This document shows positions 8,419-16,556 of a stretch of 64,000 bases of DNA, piece by piece. Origin of the DNA: Mesorhizobium sp. (GTDB lineage: Bacteria > Pseudomonadota > Alphaproteobacteria > Rhizobiales > Rhizobiaceae); NCBI GenBank assembly GCA_004020645.1, contig SAQL01000021.1:1-64000 (forward strand). The letters run 5' to 3'. Both the position numbers and the translations under genes were made by a program. The notes under the pieces are model-generated. The model saw nothing but the letters and a program-made list of their open reading frames with translations. It made no database searches and was not told the origin of the DNA. Position 1 is the first letter of the stretch; each line of letters opens with the position of its first letter.

Positions 8419-9615
8419 ATGGCCGGCTTTAAGACACTGGACGACATTGGCAATATCGACGGCAAGCGTGTGCTGGTGCGCGTCGACCTCAACGTTCCCG
8501 TCGCTGACGGCAAGGTCACCGATGCCACCCGCATCGAGCGCATCGCGCCGACCATCTCCGAGCTTTCCGGCAAGGGCGCCAAGGTCATCCTGCTTGCCCA
8601 TTTCGGCCGGCCCAAGGATGGACCTTCGCCCGAATTCTCGCTTGAGCCGATCGCCAAGGCGGCCGCGGAGGTGCTTGGCCGCCCTGTCGGCTTCGCGGCG
8701 GATTGCATCGGCGACAAGGCCGCGAGCGCCGTCGCCGCCATGAACAACGGCGATGTGCTGCTGCTCGAAAACACCCGCTTCTACAAGGCCGAGGAGAAGA
8801 ACGACCCGGTCTTCACCGAAAAGCTCGCCGCCAATGGCGACATCTTCGTCAACGACGCCTTTTCCGCCGCCCACCGCGCCCATTCGTCGACGGAAGGGCT
8901 TGCGCACCTGCTGCCGGCCTTCGCCGGCCGTACCATGCAAGCCGAGCTCGACGCGCTGGAAAAGGGCCTCGGCAATCCCGTCCGCCCTGTCGTCGCCATC
9001 GTCGGCGGCGCCAAGGTCTCGAGCAAGATCGACCTCCTTATGAATCTGGTGCAGAAGGTCGACGCGCTGGTCATTGGCGGCGGCATGGCCAACACCTTCC
9101 TCGCCGCGCGCGGCACCGCCGTCGGAAAATCGCTGTGCGAGCATGATCTCGCCAATACCGCCAAACAGATCATGATCGAGGCGGCCGAAGCCGGCTGCGC
9201 CGTCATCCTGCCGGTCGACGGTGTCGTCGCCAGGGAGTTCAAGGCGGGCGCCGCCAGCGAAACCGTCGCCATATCGGAGGTGCCGGCCGACGCCATGATC
9301 CTCGATGTCGGCGGAAACACCGTGAAGACCGTTGCCGACTGGATCGACCGCGCCGCGACGCTGGTCTGGAACGGCCCGCTTGGCGCCTTCGAGATCGAGC
9401 CGTTCGACCGGGCGACGGTGGCGGCGGCCAGGCACGCCGCGGCCCGCACCGAGGCCGGCAAATTGATCTCGGTGGCAGGTGGCGGCGACACGGTGGCCGC
9501 CCTCAACCATGCCGGCGTCGCCGACGACTTCACCTATGTCTCGACCGCCGGCGGCGCCTTCCTGGAATGGATGGAGGGCAAGCCGCTGCCCGGTGTCAAT
9601 GTGCTGAAGCGCTGA
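8419..9615 (+). CDS. pgk: Phosphoglycerate kinase
   Basis: 398 residues. It transfers phosphate between 1,3-bisphosphoglycerate and ADP. The substrate-binding VRVDLNVPV lies near residue 20, LLAHFGRP near 60, the hinge VAIVGGAKVSSKI near 195 and the nucleotide-binding GGGDTVAAL near 355. Length and ends are normal. The ATG at 8419 has GGGAAC upstream. The gene is 110 bases after cvrA and 153 bases before fba in the same direction. Confidence 0.98.
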   Translation: MAGFKTLDDIGNIDGKRVLVRVDLNVPVADGKVTDATRIERIAPTISELSGKGAKVILLAHFGRPKDGPSPEFSLEPIAKAAAEVLGRPVGFAADCIGDKAASAVAAMNNGDVLLLENTRFYKAEEKNDPVFTEKLAANGDIFVNDAFSAAHRAHSSTEGLAHLLPAFAGRTMQAELDALEKGLGNPVRPVVAIVGGAKVSSKIDLLMNLVQKVDALVIGGGMANTFLAARGTAVGKSLCEHDLANTAKQIMIEAAEAGCAVILPVDGVVAREFKAGAASETVAISEVPADAMILDVGGNTVKTVADWIDRAATLVWNGPLGAFEIEPFDRATVAAARHAAARTEAGKLISVAGGGDTVAALNHAGVADDFTYVSTAGGAFLEWMEGKPLPGVNVLKR

Positions 9616-9768
9616 GAGCCTGGGCGACAGGCGAACGAGGGCGTTTGCGCGTTTCAATCGATTCGAGCTTTCCACTCGGAATGGTTCGACTTGAACCTGC
9701 CTTGCTCTAGTGGTCTGCTAGCCCGGATTTTGACACTGTTTGGAACAACCGGTTCAGGAGGATGCACA

Positions 9769-10794
9769 ATGAGCGAACGTCTCGAGGACATTGCCGCTGC
9801 GATGGTGGCCGACGGCAAGGGTCTTTTGGCCGCCGACGAAAGCTCCGGCACCATCAAGAAGCGCTTCGACGTGATCGGCGTCGAATCGACCGCCGACAGC
9901 CGCCGCGACTATCGCGAGATGATGTTCCGCGCCAAGGAGGCGATGACCCGATACATTTCCGGCGTCATTCTCTATGACGAGACCATCCGCCAGAAGGCCG
10001 CCGACGGCACGCCGCTCGTCGACATCATCAAGGCGACCGGCGCCATCCCAGGCATCAAGGTCGATGCCGGCGCCAAGCCTCTGGCCGGGTACCCCGGCGA
10101 TACGATCACCGAAGGCCTCGACGGCTTGCGCGAGCGGCTCGCCGACTATTACAAGCTCGGCGCCCGTTTCGCCAAATGGCGTGCGGTGATCGACATCGAC
10201 GTCGCCAAAGGCGTGCCTTCCGCCACGTCGATCGGCTCGAACGCCCATGCGCTCGCCCGCTATGCGGCGCTTTGCCAGGAGGCCGGCATCGTGCCGATCG
10301 TCGAGCCGGAGGTGCTGATGGACGGCGCCCATGACATCGGCACCTGCTACGAGATCAGCAAGGCAACCCTGACAAAACTCTACACCGAGCTCTACGCCGC
10401 CCGCGTCGTCCTCGAAGGCACCATCCTGAAGCCGAACATGGTTCTCGCCGGCAAGAAGTCGGGCAAGACCAGCAGCCCCGAGGAAGTCGCCGAAAAGACC
10501 ATAAAACTGTTCCGCGAAACGGTGCCCGCCGCGATTGGGGGCATCGCCTTTCTCTCCGGTGGGCAATCGGACGAGGAGGCGACCGCCAACCTCAATGCCA
10601 TCAATGCCATCGGCCCGCATCCGTGGAAGTTGACCTTCTCCTATGGCCGCGCCTTGCAGGCGGCACCACAGAAGGCGTGGGGCGGCAAGGCAGCCAACGT
10701 CGCCGCTGCCCAGGCCGCCTTCGCCCACCGCGCCCACATGAACCATCTGGCCGCGCTTGGAAAATGGCAGCCGGAACTGGAACAGGCCGCCTGA
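9769..10794 (+). CDS. fbaB: Fructose-bisphosphate aldolase, class I
   Basis: 341 residues of the metal-independent class I aldolase, which forms a Schiff base with fructose 1,6-bisphosphate. Key stretches are LLAADESSGTIKKRF near residue 25, FAKWRAVIDI near 140 and the Schiff-base region EGTILKPNMV near 220. The frame is open further upstream, but the ATG at 9769 has AGGAGG a few bases before it and gives the family N terminus MSERLEDIAAAM. It closes the tkt-gap-cvrA-pgk-fba cluster and is followed by a strong terminator. Confidence 0.97.
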   Translation: MSERLEDIAAAMVADGKGLLAADESSGTIKKRFDVIGVESTADSRRDYREMMFRAKEAMTRYISGVILYDETIRQKAADGTPLVDIIKATGAIPGIKVDAGAKPLAGYPGDTITEGLDGLRERLADYYKLGARFAKWRAVIDIDVAKGVPSATSIGSNAHALARYAALCQEAGIVPIVEPEVLMDGAHDIGTCYEISKATLTKLYTELYAARVVLEGTILKPNMVLAGKKSGKTSSPEEVAEKTIKLFRETVPAAIGGIAFLSGGQSDEEATANLNAINAIGPHPWKLTFSYGRALQAAPQKAWGGKAANVAAAQAAFAHRAHMNHLAALGKWQPELEQAA

Positions 10795-10806
10795 CCGGAT
10801 TTTTCG

Positions 10807-10830
10807 AACCCGGGCCATGTGCCCGGGTTT
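10807..10830 (+). terminator. Terminator after fbaB
   Basis: AACCCGGGC (10807-10815) pairs with GCCCGGGTT (10821-10829) around a 5-base loop, then TT. It lies 12 bases past the aldolase stop. The stem is strong and the T run short. Confidence 0.7.
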
Positions 10831-10910
10831 CACTTGCTCCAGAAAAAGCGGGGGCGGTGTCGGCTCGTGTTGAGCCCAAACGTCCTTGGGGCTCAAAAAG
10901 GAGCAGGCTG

Positions 10911-11651
10911 ATGCCAAACAGCAAGATCGTTTCACGGGAAGACTGGTTCCAGGCGCACAAGGCGCATCTGGCGCGTGAGAAGGAGCTGACGCGATTTCGC
11001 GACAGCATCGCCGCTGAACGGCGGGAATTGCCTTGGTTGAAGGTCAGGAAGGACTATGTTTTCGAGACCGAACAGGGCCCGAAGAAACTGGCCGAACTTT
11101 TCGCCGGCGCAAGCCAGCTGATCGTCTACCACTTCATGTTCGGGCCGGGCGCCGACTACCGTTGCGAAGGATGTTCCTTCCTTGCCGACCACATCGACGG
11201 CGCTAACCAGCACCTCAAGCACCACGATGTATCGCTGGTCGTGATCTCGCGGGCGCCGTTGGCCGAAGTTCTGCCCTACAAGCAGCGCATGGGCTGGAAA
11301 TTCGACTGGGTGTCGTCCTACGCCTCGGACTTCAACTTCGACATGCAGGTCTCCTTCACCGACAAGCAGATCGCATCCGGCGACACGACCTACAATTTCG
11401 AGCAGCGCGCGCTGAAATCGAAGGACCTTCCCGGCATCAGCGTGTTCTACAGGGATGAGAACGGCGACATCTTCCTGACCTTCATGTCGCGCTCGAGGGG
11501 CGGCGATCCGCTGATCGGCGCCTATCACTATCTCGACCTGACGCCGAAGGGCCGCAACGAGACCGGTCCCCACCACAGCCTGATGGACTGGGTGCGGCTG
11601 CACGACGAATATGCAGACAGGCCCGAAATGCCGGACGCCTGTTGCCATTGA
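10911..11651 (+). CDS. DUF899 thioredoxin-like family protein
   Basis: 246 residues of the DUF899 family, a thioredoxin-like fold. The YHFMFGPGADYRCEGC segment near residue 80 holds two cysteines and is the family hallmark; FYRDENGDIFLTFMSRSRGGD and the C-terminal MDWVRLHDEY are also typical. The function is not established; redox or calcium-related roles have been proposed for relatives. The ATG at 10911 follows AAAAAGGAGCAG. It stands alone between the aldolase terminator and the SGNH hydrolase gene. Confidence 0.85.
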   Translation: MPNSKIVSREDWFQAHKAHLAREKELTRFRDSIAAERRELPWLKVRKDYVFETEQGPKKLAELFAGASQLIVYHFMFGPGADYRCEGCSFLADHIDGANQHLKHHDVSLVVISRAPLAEVLPYKQRMGWKFDWVSSYASDFNFDMQVSFTDKQIASGDTTYNFEQRALKSKDLPGISVFYRDENGDIFLTFMSRSRGGDPLIGAYHYLDLTPKGRNETGPHHSLMDWVRLHDEYADRPEMPDACCH

Positions 11652-11754
11652 CGACCGGCAGCCGACGCAAGGTCTTTCGCCTTTGGCCCGACATGCGCTA
11701 AGTGCTGCTCGCTATGCCCTTTAACGGACGGACTTGCCCCATTAACGGTTTGCG

Positions 11755-12486
11755 ATGCAGCGCTTTCTAGCCCTCCTCGCCTGGCTCGCCTTTCCGGTCT
11801 ATGTCTGGCAGGGGCTCGGCGTGCGCCGCCGCACCACCCGCATGCTGCCGGCGCAAGGTCCGGTCATGCACGAGATATCAGGCCAGGCTCCGGCGGTCTC
11901 GCTTCTGATGCTTGGCGATTCTTCCGCCGCTTCGGTCGGCATCGGCAATTCCGAGTACGGGCTGGCCGCGCAACTGGCCGATCTGATCTCGAAACGCACT
12001 GGCCGTGCGGTGCGCTGGCGGGCAGCCGGCTTCAACTCGGCGACCTCAGGCCAGATCCGCGACCACGTGCTGCCCAATCTGTCGGCCGATCCCTGGACGC
12101 ATATCGTGCTCGCCATCGGCACCAACGACACCAAGAACTTTCACTCCGTGCCACGCTTCAAGAGCGATTTTGGCGGCCTGCTCTACGCGCTGCGCGCCAA
12201 ATGGCCGGAGGCGCGCGTGGTGTGGTCGCCAGTGCTGGAATTCACCCGGGCACCGGCAATGCCGCCGCTGCTCGGAAAAATCCTGGAGATCCGCGCCGCC
12301 GAGATGAACCGGATGGGCGAGCGCCTCTGCCTCGAACGCGGCGCGGTGCCGGCGCCGCGCCTGCCGATCACCGATGCCGAAGCCGGTTTTGCCTCCGACG
12401 GGTTTCATGCCTCGGAAGCCGGCTACCGGGCCTGGGCGGAACATCTCATCGACTTGGTGCTGGCCAAGGAACCACGCCTCGCATAG
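11755..12486 (+). CDS. SGNH/GDSL-family hydrolase
   Basis: 243 residues. Block I is MLGDSSAASVG near residue 50 with the nucleophilic serine, block III is IGTNDT near 122 with the oxyanion asparagine, and block V is DGFHAS near 215 with the catalytic Asp and His. The N terminus (about residues 1-20) is hydrophobic and may be a signal peptide or anchor, which would place the enzyme at the envelope. Substrates in this family are esters or acyl groups on lipids or glycans; the one here is unknown. No clear ribosome site precedes the ATG. Confidence 0.85.
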   Translation: MQRFLALLAWLAFPVYVWQGLGVRRRTTRMLPAQGPVMHEISGQAPAVSLLMLGDSSAASVGIGNSEYGLAAQLADLISKRTGRAVRWRAAGFNSATSGQIRDHVLPNLSADPWTHIVLAIGTNDTKNFHSVPRFKSDFGGLLYALRAKWPEARVVWSPVLEFTRAPAMPPLLGKILEIRAAEMNRMGERLCLERGAVPAPRLPITDAEAGFASDGFHASEAGYRAWAEHLIDLVLAKEPRLA

Positions 12487-12500
12487 CGGGCCGCCAGCCC

Positions 12501-12606
12501 TAATGCATGTCGCGCAAAAGTGTGCAGCGGTTTTGCGAAAACGACATGCATAAAACAACAACCTAAAGCGCGTCGCGTGAGGTCGGTCGAACGCGACGCG
12601 CTTTAG
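12501..12606. repeat. Palindromic element, family 1, full copy A
   Basis: A complete two-palindrome element. The left palindrome (12503-12551) starts ATGCATGTCG and ends CGACATGCAT; the right one (12563-12606) starts CTAAAGCGCGTCGCG and ends CGCGACGCGCTTTAG. Size and layout resemble the rhizobial RIME elements. Related copies lie at 15761, 29801, 44103 and 62753. Its right edge overlaps the stop codon of the small minus-strand gene. Confidence 0.85.
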
Positions 12607-12764
12607 GTCCAATGCCCCAGCGCCGCTGTTATCGAAATCGCCGCCATCGCCAATACCGCCAGCTTCCAAAAATCGCTGCGCCGCTTCAGCCCCGGCCAGC
12701 CGAGCGGCTTGATCAGCTGGATGACCATCATGGCAGCGATAACGAGCGCGAGGAGTTTCGACAT
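12603..12764 (-). CDS. Small hydrophobic protein, 53 residues
   Basis: An open frame of 53 codons from ATG (12764) to TAA (12603-12605). The product has two hydrophobic stretches, about residues 4-20 (LLALVIAAMMVIQLIKP) and 33-50 (KLAVLAMAAISITAALG), separated by a basic loop GLKRRSD, which fits a two-helix inner-membrane protein. I do not recognise a named family. Codon use matches the neighbours. Its TAA lies inside the right palindrome of element A, so the element may have set the end of the protein. Confidence 0.6.
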   Translation of the reverse strand: MSKLLALVIAAMMVIQLIKPLGWPGLKRRSDFWKLAVLAMAAISITAALGHWT

Positions 12765-12839
12765 GCCGCTTTTGATCAGCATCGCGGTCGGCTGTCAAAG
12801 TGCTCCGCTGGCACCAGATCGCGATAACGCTGAGAGGTT

Positions 12840-13793
12840 CTATGTCAGCGGCTTGAGGCCGGCCTCGATCGCAGCCCGGTTCGGTTCGAGGAACGGCGGC
12901 AAGGCCAGCCTTTCGCCCAGCGTTTCCAGTGGCTCGTCGGCCGTGAACCCGGGGCCGTCGGTGGCAATCTCGAACAATATGCCGTTCGGCTCACGGAAAT
13001 AGAGCGAGCGGAAGTAGTATCGTTCGACCTCGCCGCTAGACGGCACACGGAACTCGGCCAGCCGCGCGGTCCATTGGTGCAAAATCTCCTGATCCGGCGC
13101 CCTGAATGCCACATGGTGGACCGCACCGGCGCCCTGCCTTGCCGGCGCAAGGCCCGGCTGCACCGCGACATGAAGCTCCGCCGCCGGCCCGCCTGCTCCC
13201 ATTTCGAAGACATGGACCTGGCCCTGACCATCCGGGGAGGCATAGTCCCGCACCCTGCGCATGTTCATCACCCTGGTCAGCACGGTTTCAGTGTTGGTGA
13301 TGTCGGGAACGCTGATAACGATGGGCCCGAGCCCGCGTATCTGGTGCGCGACTGGGACCGGGCTTTGAGCCCAGGGATGACTGTCGCCCTTGCCTCCATC
13401 GCTGACGAGACGCAGGCGCTGGCCTTCTGGGTCTTCGAAATCCAGCGACGGGTAGCCGCCAACATCGTCGATCTCTCCCGTCGCGACGGTCTTGCCGGCC
13501 AGGCGCTCCTTCCACCAGGCAAGGCTTTCGGGGCTGGTGACCCTCAGGCTGGTCCGCACGATGCTGTTGGTGCCGCGCCGTTCGCGTCCGACCGGCCAAT
13601 CGAAGAAGGTAAGATCGGTGCCAGGCGTCGCCTCGGCGTCGGCATAGAAAAGGTGATACGCTGACGTGTCGTCCTGATTGACCGTCTTCTTGACCAGCCG
13701 CAGCCCCAATGTGCCGGTGTAGAAACGAAGGTTTCCCGGCGCATTCGCGGTGATAGCGGTCAGATGGTGGATTCCCGTCAGTTGCAGGCCCAT
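12840..13793 (-). CDS. VOC-family ring-cleaving dioxygenase
   Basis: 317 residues made of two vicinal-oxygen-chelate modules. Metal ligands are suggested by GIHHLTA (residues 7-13), by VHHVAF near 220 and by a late glutamate in NGILFEIATD near 275. This is the MhqO/YkcA-like glyoxalase/dioxygenase family, linked in other bacteria to quinone or aromatic detoxification; the substrate here is unknown. The ATG at 13793 follows AGGGAGGACGACC. It is convergent with the block to its left; 13794-13994 holds no gene. Confidence 0.88.
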   Translation of the reverse strand: MGLQLTGIHHLTAITANAPGNLRFYTGTLGLRLVKKTVNQDDTSAYHLFYADAEATPGTDLTFFDWPVGRERRGTNSIVRTSLRVTSPESLAWWKERLAGKTVATGEIDDVGGYPSLDFEDPEGQRLRLVSDGGKGDSHPWAQSPVPVAHQIRGLGPIVISVPDITNTETVLTRVMNMRRVRDYASPDGQGQVHVFEMGAGGPAAELHVAVQPGLAPARQGAGAVHHVAFRAPDQEILHQWTARLAEFRVPSSGEVERYYFRSLYFREPNGILFEIATDGPGFTADEPLETLGERLALPPFLEPNRAAIEAGLKPLT

Positions 13794-13994
13794 GGTCGTC
13801 CTCCCTGATCTCTGGAGAATTTTTCTCCTTCAATATCAGAGCGCCGACCCTATCGCAGAAGGATGCGAATTCCGACAGTCCGTCGCTGCAAGCTGAACGA
13901 TCTCGCCCTGACAGGGACATGCGATGAACAGGCCGGCGTGCCTCGCACCGGCGAGATCGGGAAGACAACCGGCAGCATCACCAAGGCCATCAAG

Positions 13995-14020
13995 CCTCCT
14001 GACAGACTGCTGTCAGGAGG
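13995..14020. promoter_or_regulatory. Palindromic operator 1 (26 bp)
   Basis: A perfect 11-base inverted repeat, CCTCCTGACAG and CTGTCAGGAGG, around ACTG. It lies 42 bases before the DUF1127 start. A second version precedes the VOC gene at 14911, and both are followed by GG-GTGC-ATAG. A shared regulator, probably the WYL protein encoded at 15837, is the simplest reading. Confidence 0.65.
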
Positions 14021-14061
14021 GGTGTGCGATAGTGTCTCCATCGAAAGAGAGGAGACCAGCT

Positions 14062-14229
14062 ATGAACGGTTTTACCATTCTGCGCAGCGTGCAGCACTAT
14101 GTCGGCAAGATCAGGACGATGCGCAACGAGATCCGCACCCGGCGTTTCATGAATGGCTTGCCGCAAAGCATCCGCAAGGACATCGGTTGGCCGGATAATT
14201 ACGAAGGCCCCCACGGCCGCGGCCATTGA
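14062..14229 (+). CDS. DUF1127-like small protein, 55 residues
   Basis: 55 residues, basic, ending in RRFMNGLPQSIRKDIGWPD, the pattern of the DUF1127/YjiS domain (an arginine-rich helix, then L..IRKDIG). Such small proteins in rhizobia and Agrobacterium have been linked to phosphate and carbon metabolism and to RNA turnover; no function can be assigned here. The ATG follows GAGAGGAGACC. It is the first gene after palindrome 1 and may be read together with the DJ-1 gene 86 bases on. Confidence 0.7.
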   Translation: MNGFTILRSVQHYVGKIRTMRNEIRTRRFMNGLPQSIRKDIGWPDNYEGPHGRGH

Positions 14230-14315
14230 GGCGATTTTTTCGCGGCAGCAGTTGGATGCGAACGCCACAGCGCCCAGATAAATAGGTCCGGCGGGCCGAA
14301 AAGACGGAGCAGGAA

Positions 14316-14918
14316 ATGTCCGAACAGAAGACCATCGGCGTTCTTTTCATAGATCGCTTCGCCGACTGGGAATACGGGCTGCTGGCCGCTTCGGCAGTCG
14401 AATGGTTCGGCGCACGCGCAGTGTCGCTGACCCCGAACGGCAAGCCGGTGACCTCGGCCAGCGGATTTGTGCTGACGCCCGACCGCTCCACCGAGGCTTA
14501 TGAAAACACCGATCTCGACGCTGTCGCGGTCATCGGCTCCGACCAGTGGGTCGATGCCCCGCCTGATATCTCCGAACTGCTGACAGCGGTCGCAGCGCGT
14601 GGCGGCGTGGTCGGCGGCATTTGCGCCGGCACCTTGGCACTGGCGCGTGCCGGCCTGTTCGACAAGGCCAAACACACCAGCAATGGTCGTGACTGGATCA
14701 ACGAAAAGGAACCGGGTTACCCGGGCGCCCAGAACTATCAGGACGTGCCCTATGCGGTCGCCGATGGTCGCATCGTGTCCGCGCCGGGTTCGGCTCCCGG
14801 CACTTTCGCTCTTGCCTGTTTGAAGACGCTCTATCCCCAGAGAAGCAGCGACCTCGCTGAGATGCGTAAGCTGTTCGCCAAGGAGTATGCCGACGGGGAA
14901 TATGCTGAAGCCTCCTGA
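14316..14918 (+). CDS. DJ-1/PfpI-family protein
   Basis: 200 residues of the DJ-1/PfpI glutamine-amidotransferase-like fold. The nucleophile-elbow cysteine is in GGICAGTLALA near residue 107. Members act as proteases, glyoxalases or chaperones, or regulate transcription; none is specified by the sequence. The ATG follows GGAGCAGGAA. The gene's last codons overlap the second palindrome, so the control site of the next gene is embedded in its 3' end. Confidence 0.88.
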   Translation: MSEQKTIGVLFIDRFADWEYGLLAASAVEWFGARAVSLTPNGKPVTSASGFVLTPDRSTEAYENTDLDAVAVIGSDQWVDAPPDISELLTAVAARGGVVGGICAGTLALARAGLFDKAKHTSNGRDWINEKEPGYPGAQNYQDVPYAVADGRIVSAPGSAPGTFALACLKTLYPQRSSDLAEMRKLFAKEYADGEYAEAS

Positions 14919-14936
14919 CAGTATGGTGTCAGGAGC
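14911..14936. promoter_or_regulatory. Palindromic operator 2, overlapping the DJ-1 gene end
   Basis: CTCCTGACA (14912-14920) and TGTCAGGAG (14927-14935) repeat the palindrome found at 13995, with a slightly different centre. It ends 34 bases before the VOC gene start. The following GGCGTGCAATAG matches the sequence after palindrome 1, so a whole control module is duplicated. Confidence 0.65.
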
Positions 14937-14969
14937 GGCGTGCAATAGCGGCAGTATCAGGAGACAGAC

Positions 14970-15335
14970 ATGGCCTTCATTCCCGCGAAAGCTTCGGCAT
15001 GGTTCGAGATTCCCGTCACCGACATGGATCGGGCGCGCGCCTTTTATGGGTCGGTGCTTCAGAATGATCTCATTCTGGAGGAGAGCGGCCCGAACCCGAT
15101 GGCCATGTTCGCCGCGCAGGACCGAATGGCATCCGGGCACGTCTACCCCGGGAAACCCGCAGCACCGGGAACCGGCCCGACCATCCATCTGTCGGTGGCC
15201 GCGCCGATCGAGGACGCCATCGAACGGGTGAGGCAGAACGGCGGTCAGGTCGTCTCGCCTGTGATCTCCATCCCGGCCGGCACATTCGCCTATTGCCTAG
15301 ACCCGGACGGCAACAGTTTCGGCCTTTTCGCTTAG
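14970..15335 (+). CDS. VOC-family protein (glyoxalase-like)
   Basis: 121 residues, one vicinal-oxygen-chelate unit: WFEIPVTDMDRARAFYGSVL at the N terminus, HLSVAAPIEDAIERV in the middle and FAYCLDPDGNSFGLF at the end. The usual first His ligand is replaced (WFEIPV), as in many small VOC proteins of unknown activity. The ATG at 14970 follows AGGAGACAGAC. It lies right after palindrome 2 and 17 bases before the next gene, so the two are cotranscribed with the WYL regulator beyond. Confidence 0.85.
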   Translation: MAFIPAKASAWFEIPVTDMDRARAFYGSVLQNDLILEESGPNPMAMFAAQDRMASGHVYPGKPAAPGTGPTIHLSVAAPIEDAIERVRQNGGQVVSPVISIPAGTFAYCLDPDGNSFGLFA

Positions 15336-15352
15336 AGGTGGAAGCAACCGGA

Positions 15353-15763
15353 ATGGTGAAAAGCTGGAACGACAGGCTGAACACGCCAGGCATCAACGGT
15401 ATCAAGCCGACGCCGCGCACTGTTGGCGACGTCGTCGAGGGCCAGCCGATGCTGGTGCCGACGGCACGGCAGGTCGATGATTTCATCCGCTCCATTCCAA
15501 AGGGCGTGGCCATGGATGTCCGCGCATTGCGCACTGCGCTCGCCATCGAGCACGGCGCCGAAGTGACATGTCCGGTCACCATCGGCTATCATCTGCGCAC
15601 TGTCGCCGAGGCCGCCAACGAGGATCTGGAACGCGGCATGATGCTGAGCGACATCGCGCCGTTCTGGCGGGTGCTGGATGCAAAGACGCCGACAACAGGG
15701 AAATTGTCCTTCGGCGCGGCATTCGTCGCCGTGCAGCGCAAGCGCGAAGGGCTCGAACCATAA
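15353..15763 (+). CDS. Unknown protein, alkyltransferase-like features
   Basis: 136 residues. I do not recognise it securely. The middle part (MDVRALRTALAIEHGAEVTC, then PVTIGYHLRTVAEAA) and the ending PFWRVLDAKTPTTGKLSFG faintly recall O6-alkylguanine alkyltransferase-like proteins, which contain a PxxRV segment, but the PCHR cysteine motif is absent. It lies between a VOC gene and a WYL regulator in one transcript. The ATG at 15353 gives the most compact protein. Its TAA stop (15761-15763) is formed by the first bases of palindromic element B. Confidence 0.65.
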   Translation: MVKSWNDRLNTPGINGIKPTPRTVGDVVEGQPMLVPTARQVDDFIRSIPKGVAMDVRALRTALAIEHGAEVTCPVTIGYHLRTVAEAANEDLERGMMLSDIAPFWRVLDAKTPTTGKLSFGAAFVAVQRKREGLEP

Positions 15764-15811
15764 TGCATGTCGCCCAAAAGTGGGAACCGGTTTTGGGACA
15801 ACGACATGCAT
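15761..15811. repeat. Palindromic element, family 1, copy B (left half)
   Basis: The left palindrome only: ATGCATGTCGCCCAAAAG at 15763 and the reversed CGACATGCAT at 15802-15811, followed by AAAAACAAC. The preceding TA completes the stop codon of the upstream gene. The right palindrome is missing; the WYL regulator gene starts 26 bases later. Confidence 0.8.
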
Positions 15812-15836
15812 AAAAACAACATCGAGGGACCATACG

Positions 15837-16556
15837 ATGCGTCGCGCCGACAGGCTCTTCCAGATCGTGCAGCATCTGCGCGGTGGCCGTCTGGTCACCG
15901 CCCAGAAGCTTGGCACGTGGCTCGAGGTTTCCGAGCGAACGATCTACCGCGACATCGCCGACCTGCAGTCGACCGGCGTGCCGATCGACGGCGAGGCCGG
16001 CGTCGGCTACATGATGAGGGAGGGTTTCGACCTTCCGCCGCTGATGTTCACGCGTGACGAGATCGTCGCGCTGGTCGCCGGCGCCCGCATGGTGCGCGCG
16101 TTCGGCGGCGCTGCCATGGCGCGGGCCGCCGACGAGGCGCTGGTCAAGATCGGCGCCGTGCTGCCCGATGCCGAAAAGGACCGCATCGCCCGCACCGAGA
16201 TCCACACGCCGATGTGGGTGGTGAGCGACGCCGCCCGCGAAGCAATCGACCTGATCGAGCGTGCGGTGGAAAAACGCCAGGTGCTGACCATCGACTACTC
16301 CGACGAAGCTGGCCGAAGCACCGCGCGCGACATCAGGCCATTGGGCCTGTGGTTCTGGGGCAAGGTGTGGACGCTGGTCGCCTGGTGCGAGATGCGCGAC
16401 GATTTTCGCGCTTTCCGCATCGACCGCATCGCTTCAGTGGTCGTCGCCGGCCGCGTCTTCAAGCCGGAGCGCGGCAAGCAGCTCGCCGATTTCTATCGTG
16501 CGGTGGAGCGCAGCGAGGACTACGGCATGGCGCCGGACCGGGCCGCGCGAACCTGA
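15837..16556 (+). CDS. YafY-type HTH/WYL transcriptional regulator
   Basis: 239 residues. A DeoR-like helix-turn-helix fills residues 1-60 (RRADRLFQIVQHLRGGRLVT, then LEVSERTIYRDIADLQ), and a WYL domain follows from about 130 (LTIDYSDEAGRSTARDIRPL, then WTLVAWCEMRDDFRAFRID). WYL regulators sense small ligands or nucleic acids. It ends a block of DUF1127, DJ-1, VOC and unknown genes that carries two copies of one palindrome, which makes it the likely repressor of that block. The ATG at 15837 gives the usual N terminus MRRADRL. Confidence 0.88.
   Translation: MRRADRLFQIVQHLRGGRLVTAQKLGTWLEVSERTIYRDIADLQSTGVPIDGEAGVGYMMREGFDLPPLMFTRDEIVALVAGARMVRAFGGAAMARAADEALVKIGAVLPDAEKDRIARTEIHTPMWVVSDAAREAIDLIERAVEKRQVLTIDYSDEAGRSTARDIRPLGLWFWGKVWTLVAWCEMRDDFRAFRIDRIASVVVAGRVFKPERGKQLADFYRAVERSEDYGMAPDRAART

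Noticed and set aside
9675..9700. Possible tRNA T-arm (GGTTCGACTTGAACC)
   Set aside because: No acceptor stem, anticodon arm or CCA region can be placed around it.
12501..12606. Possible rho-independent terminator instead of a repeat
   Set aside because: The same two-palindrome sequence recurs at distant sites, and no T run follows either stem; it is better called a dispersed element, though it may still end transcripts.
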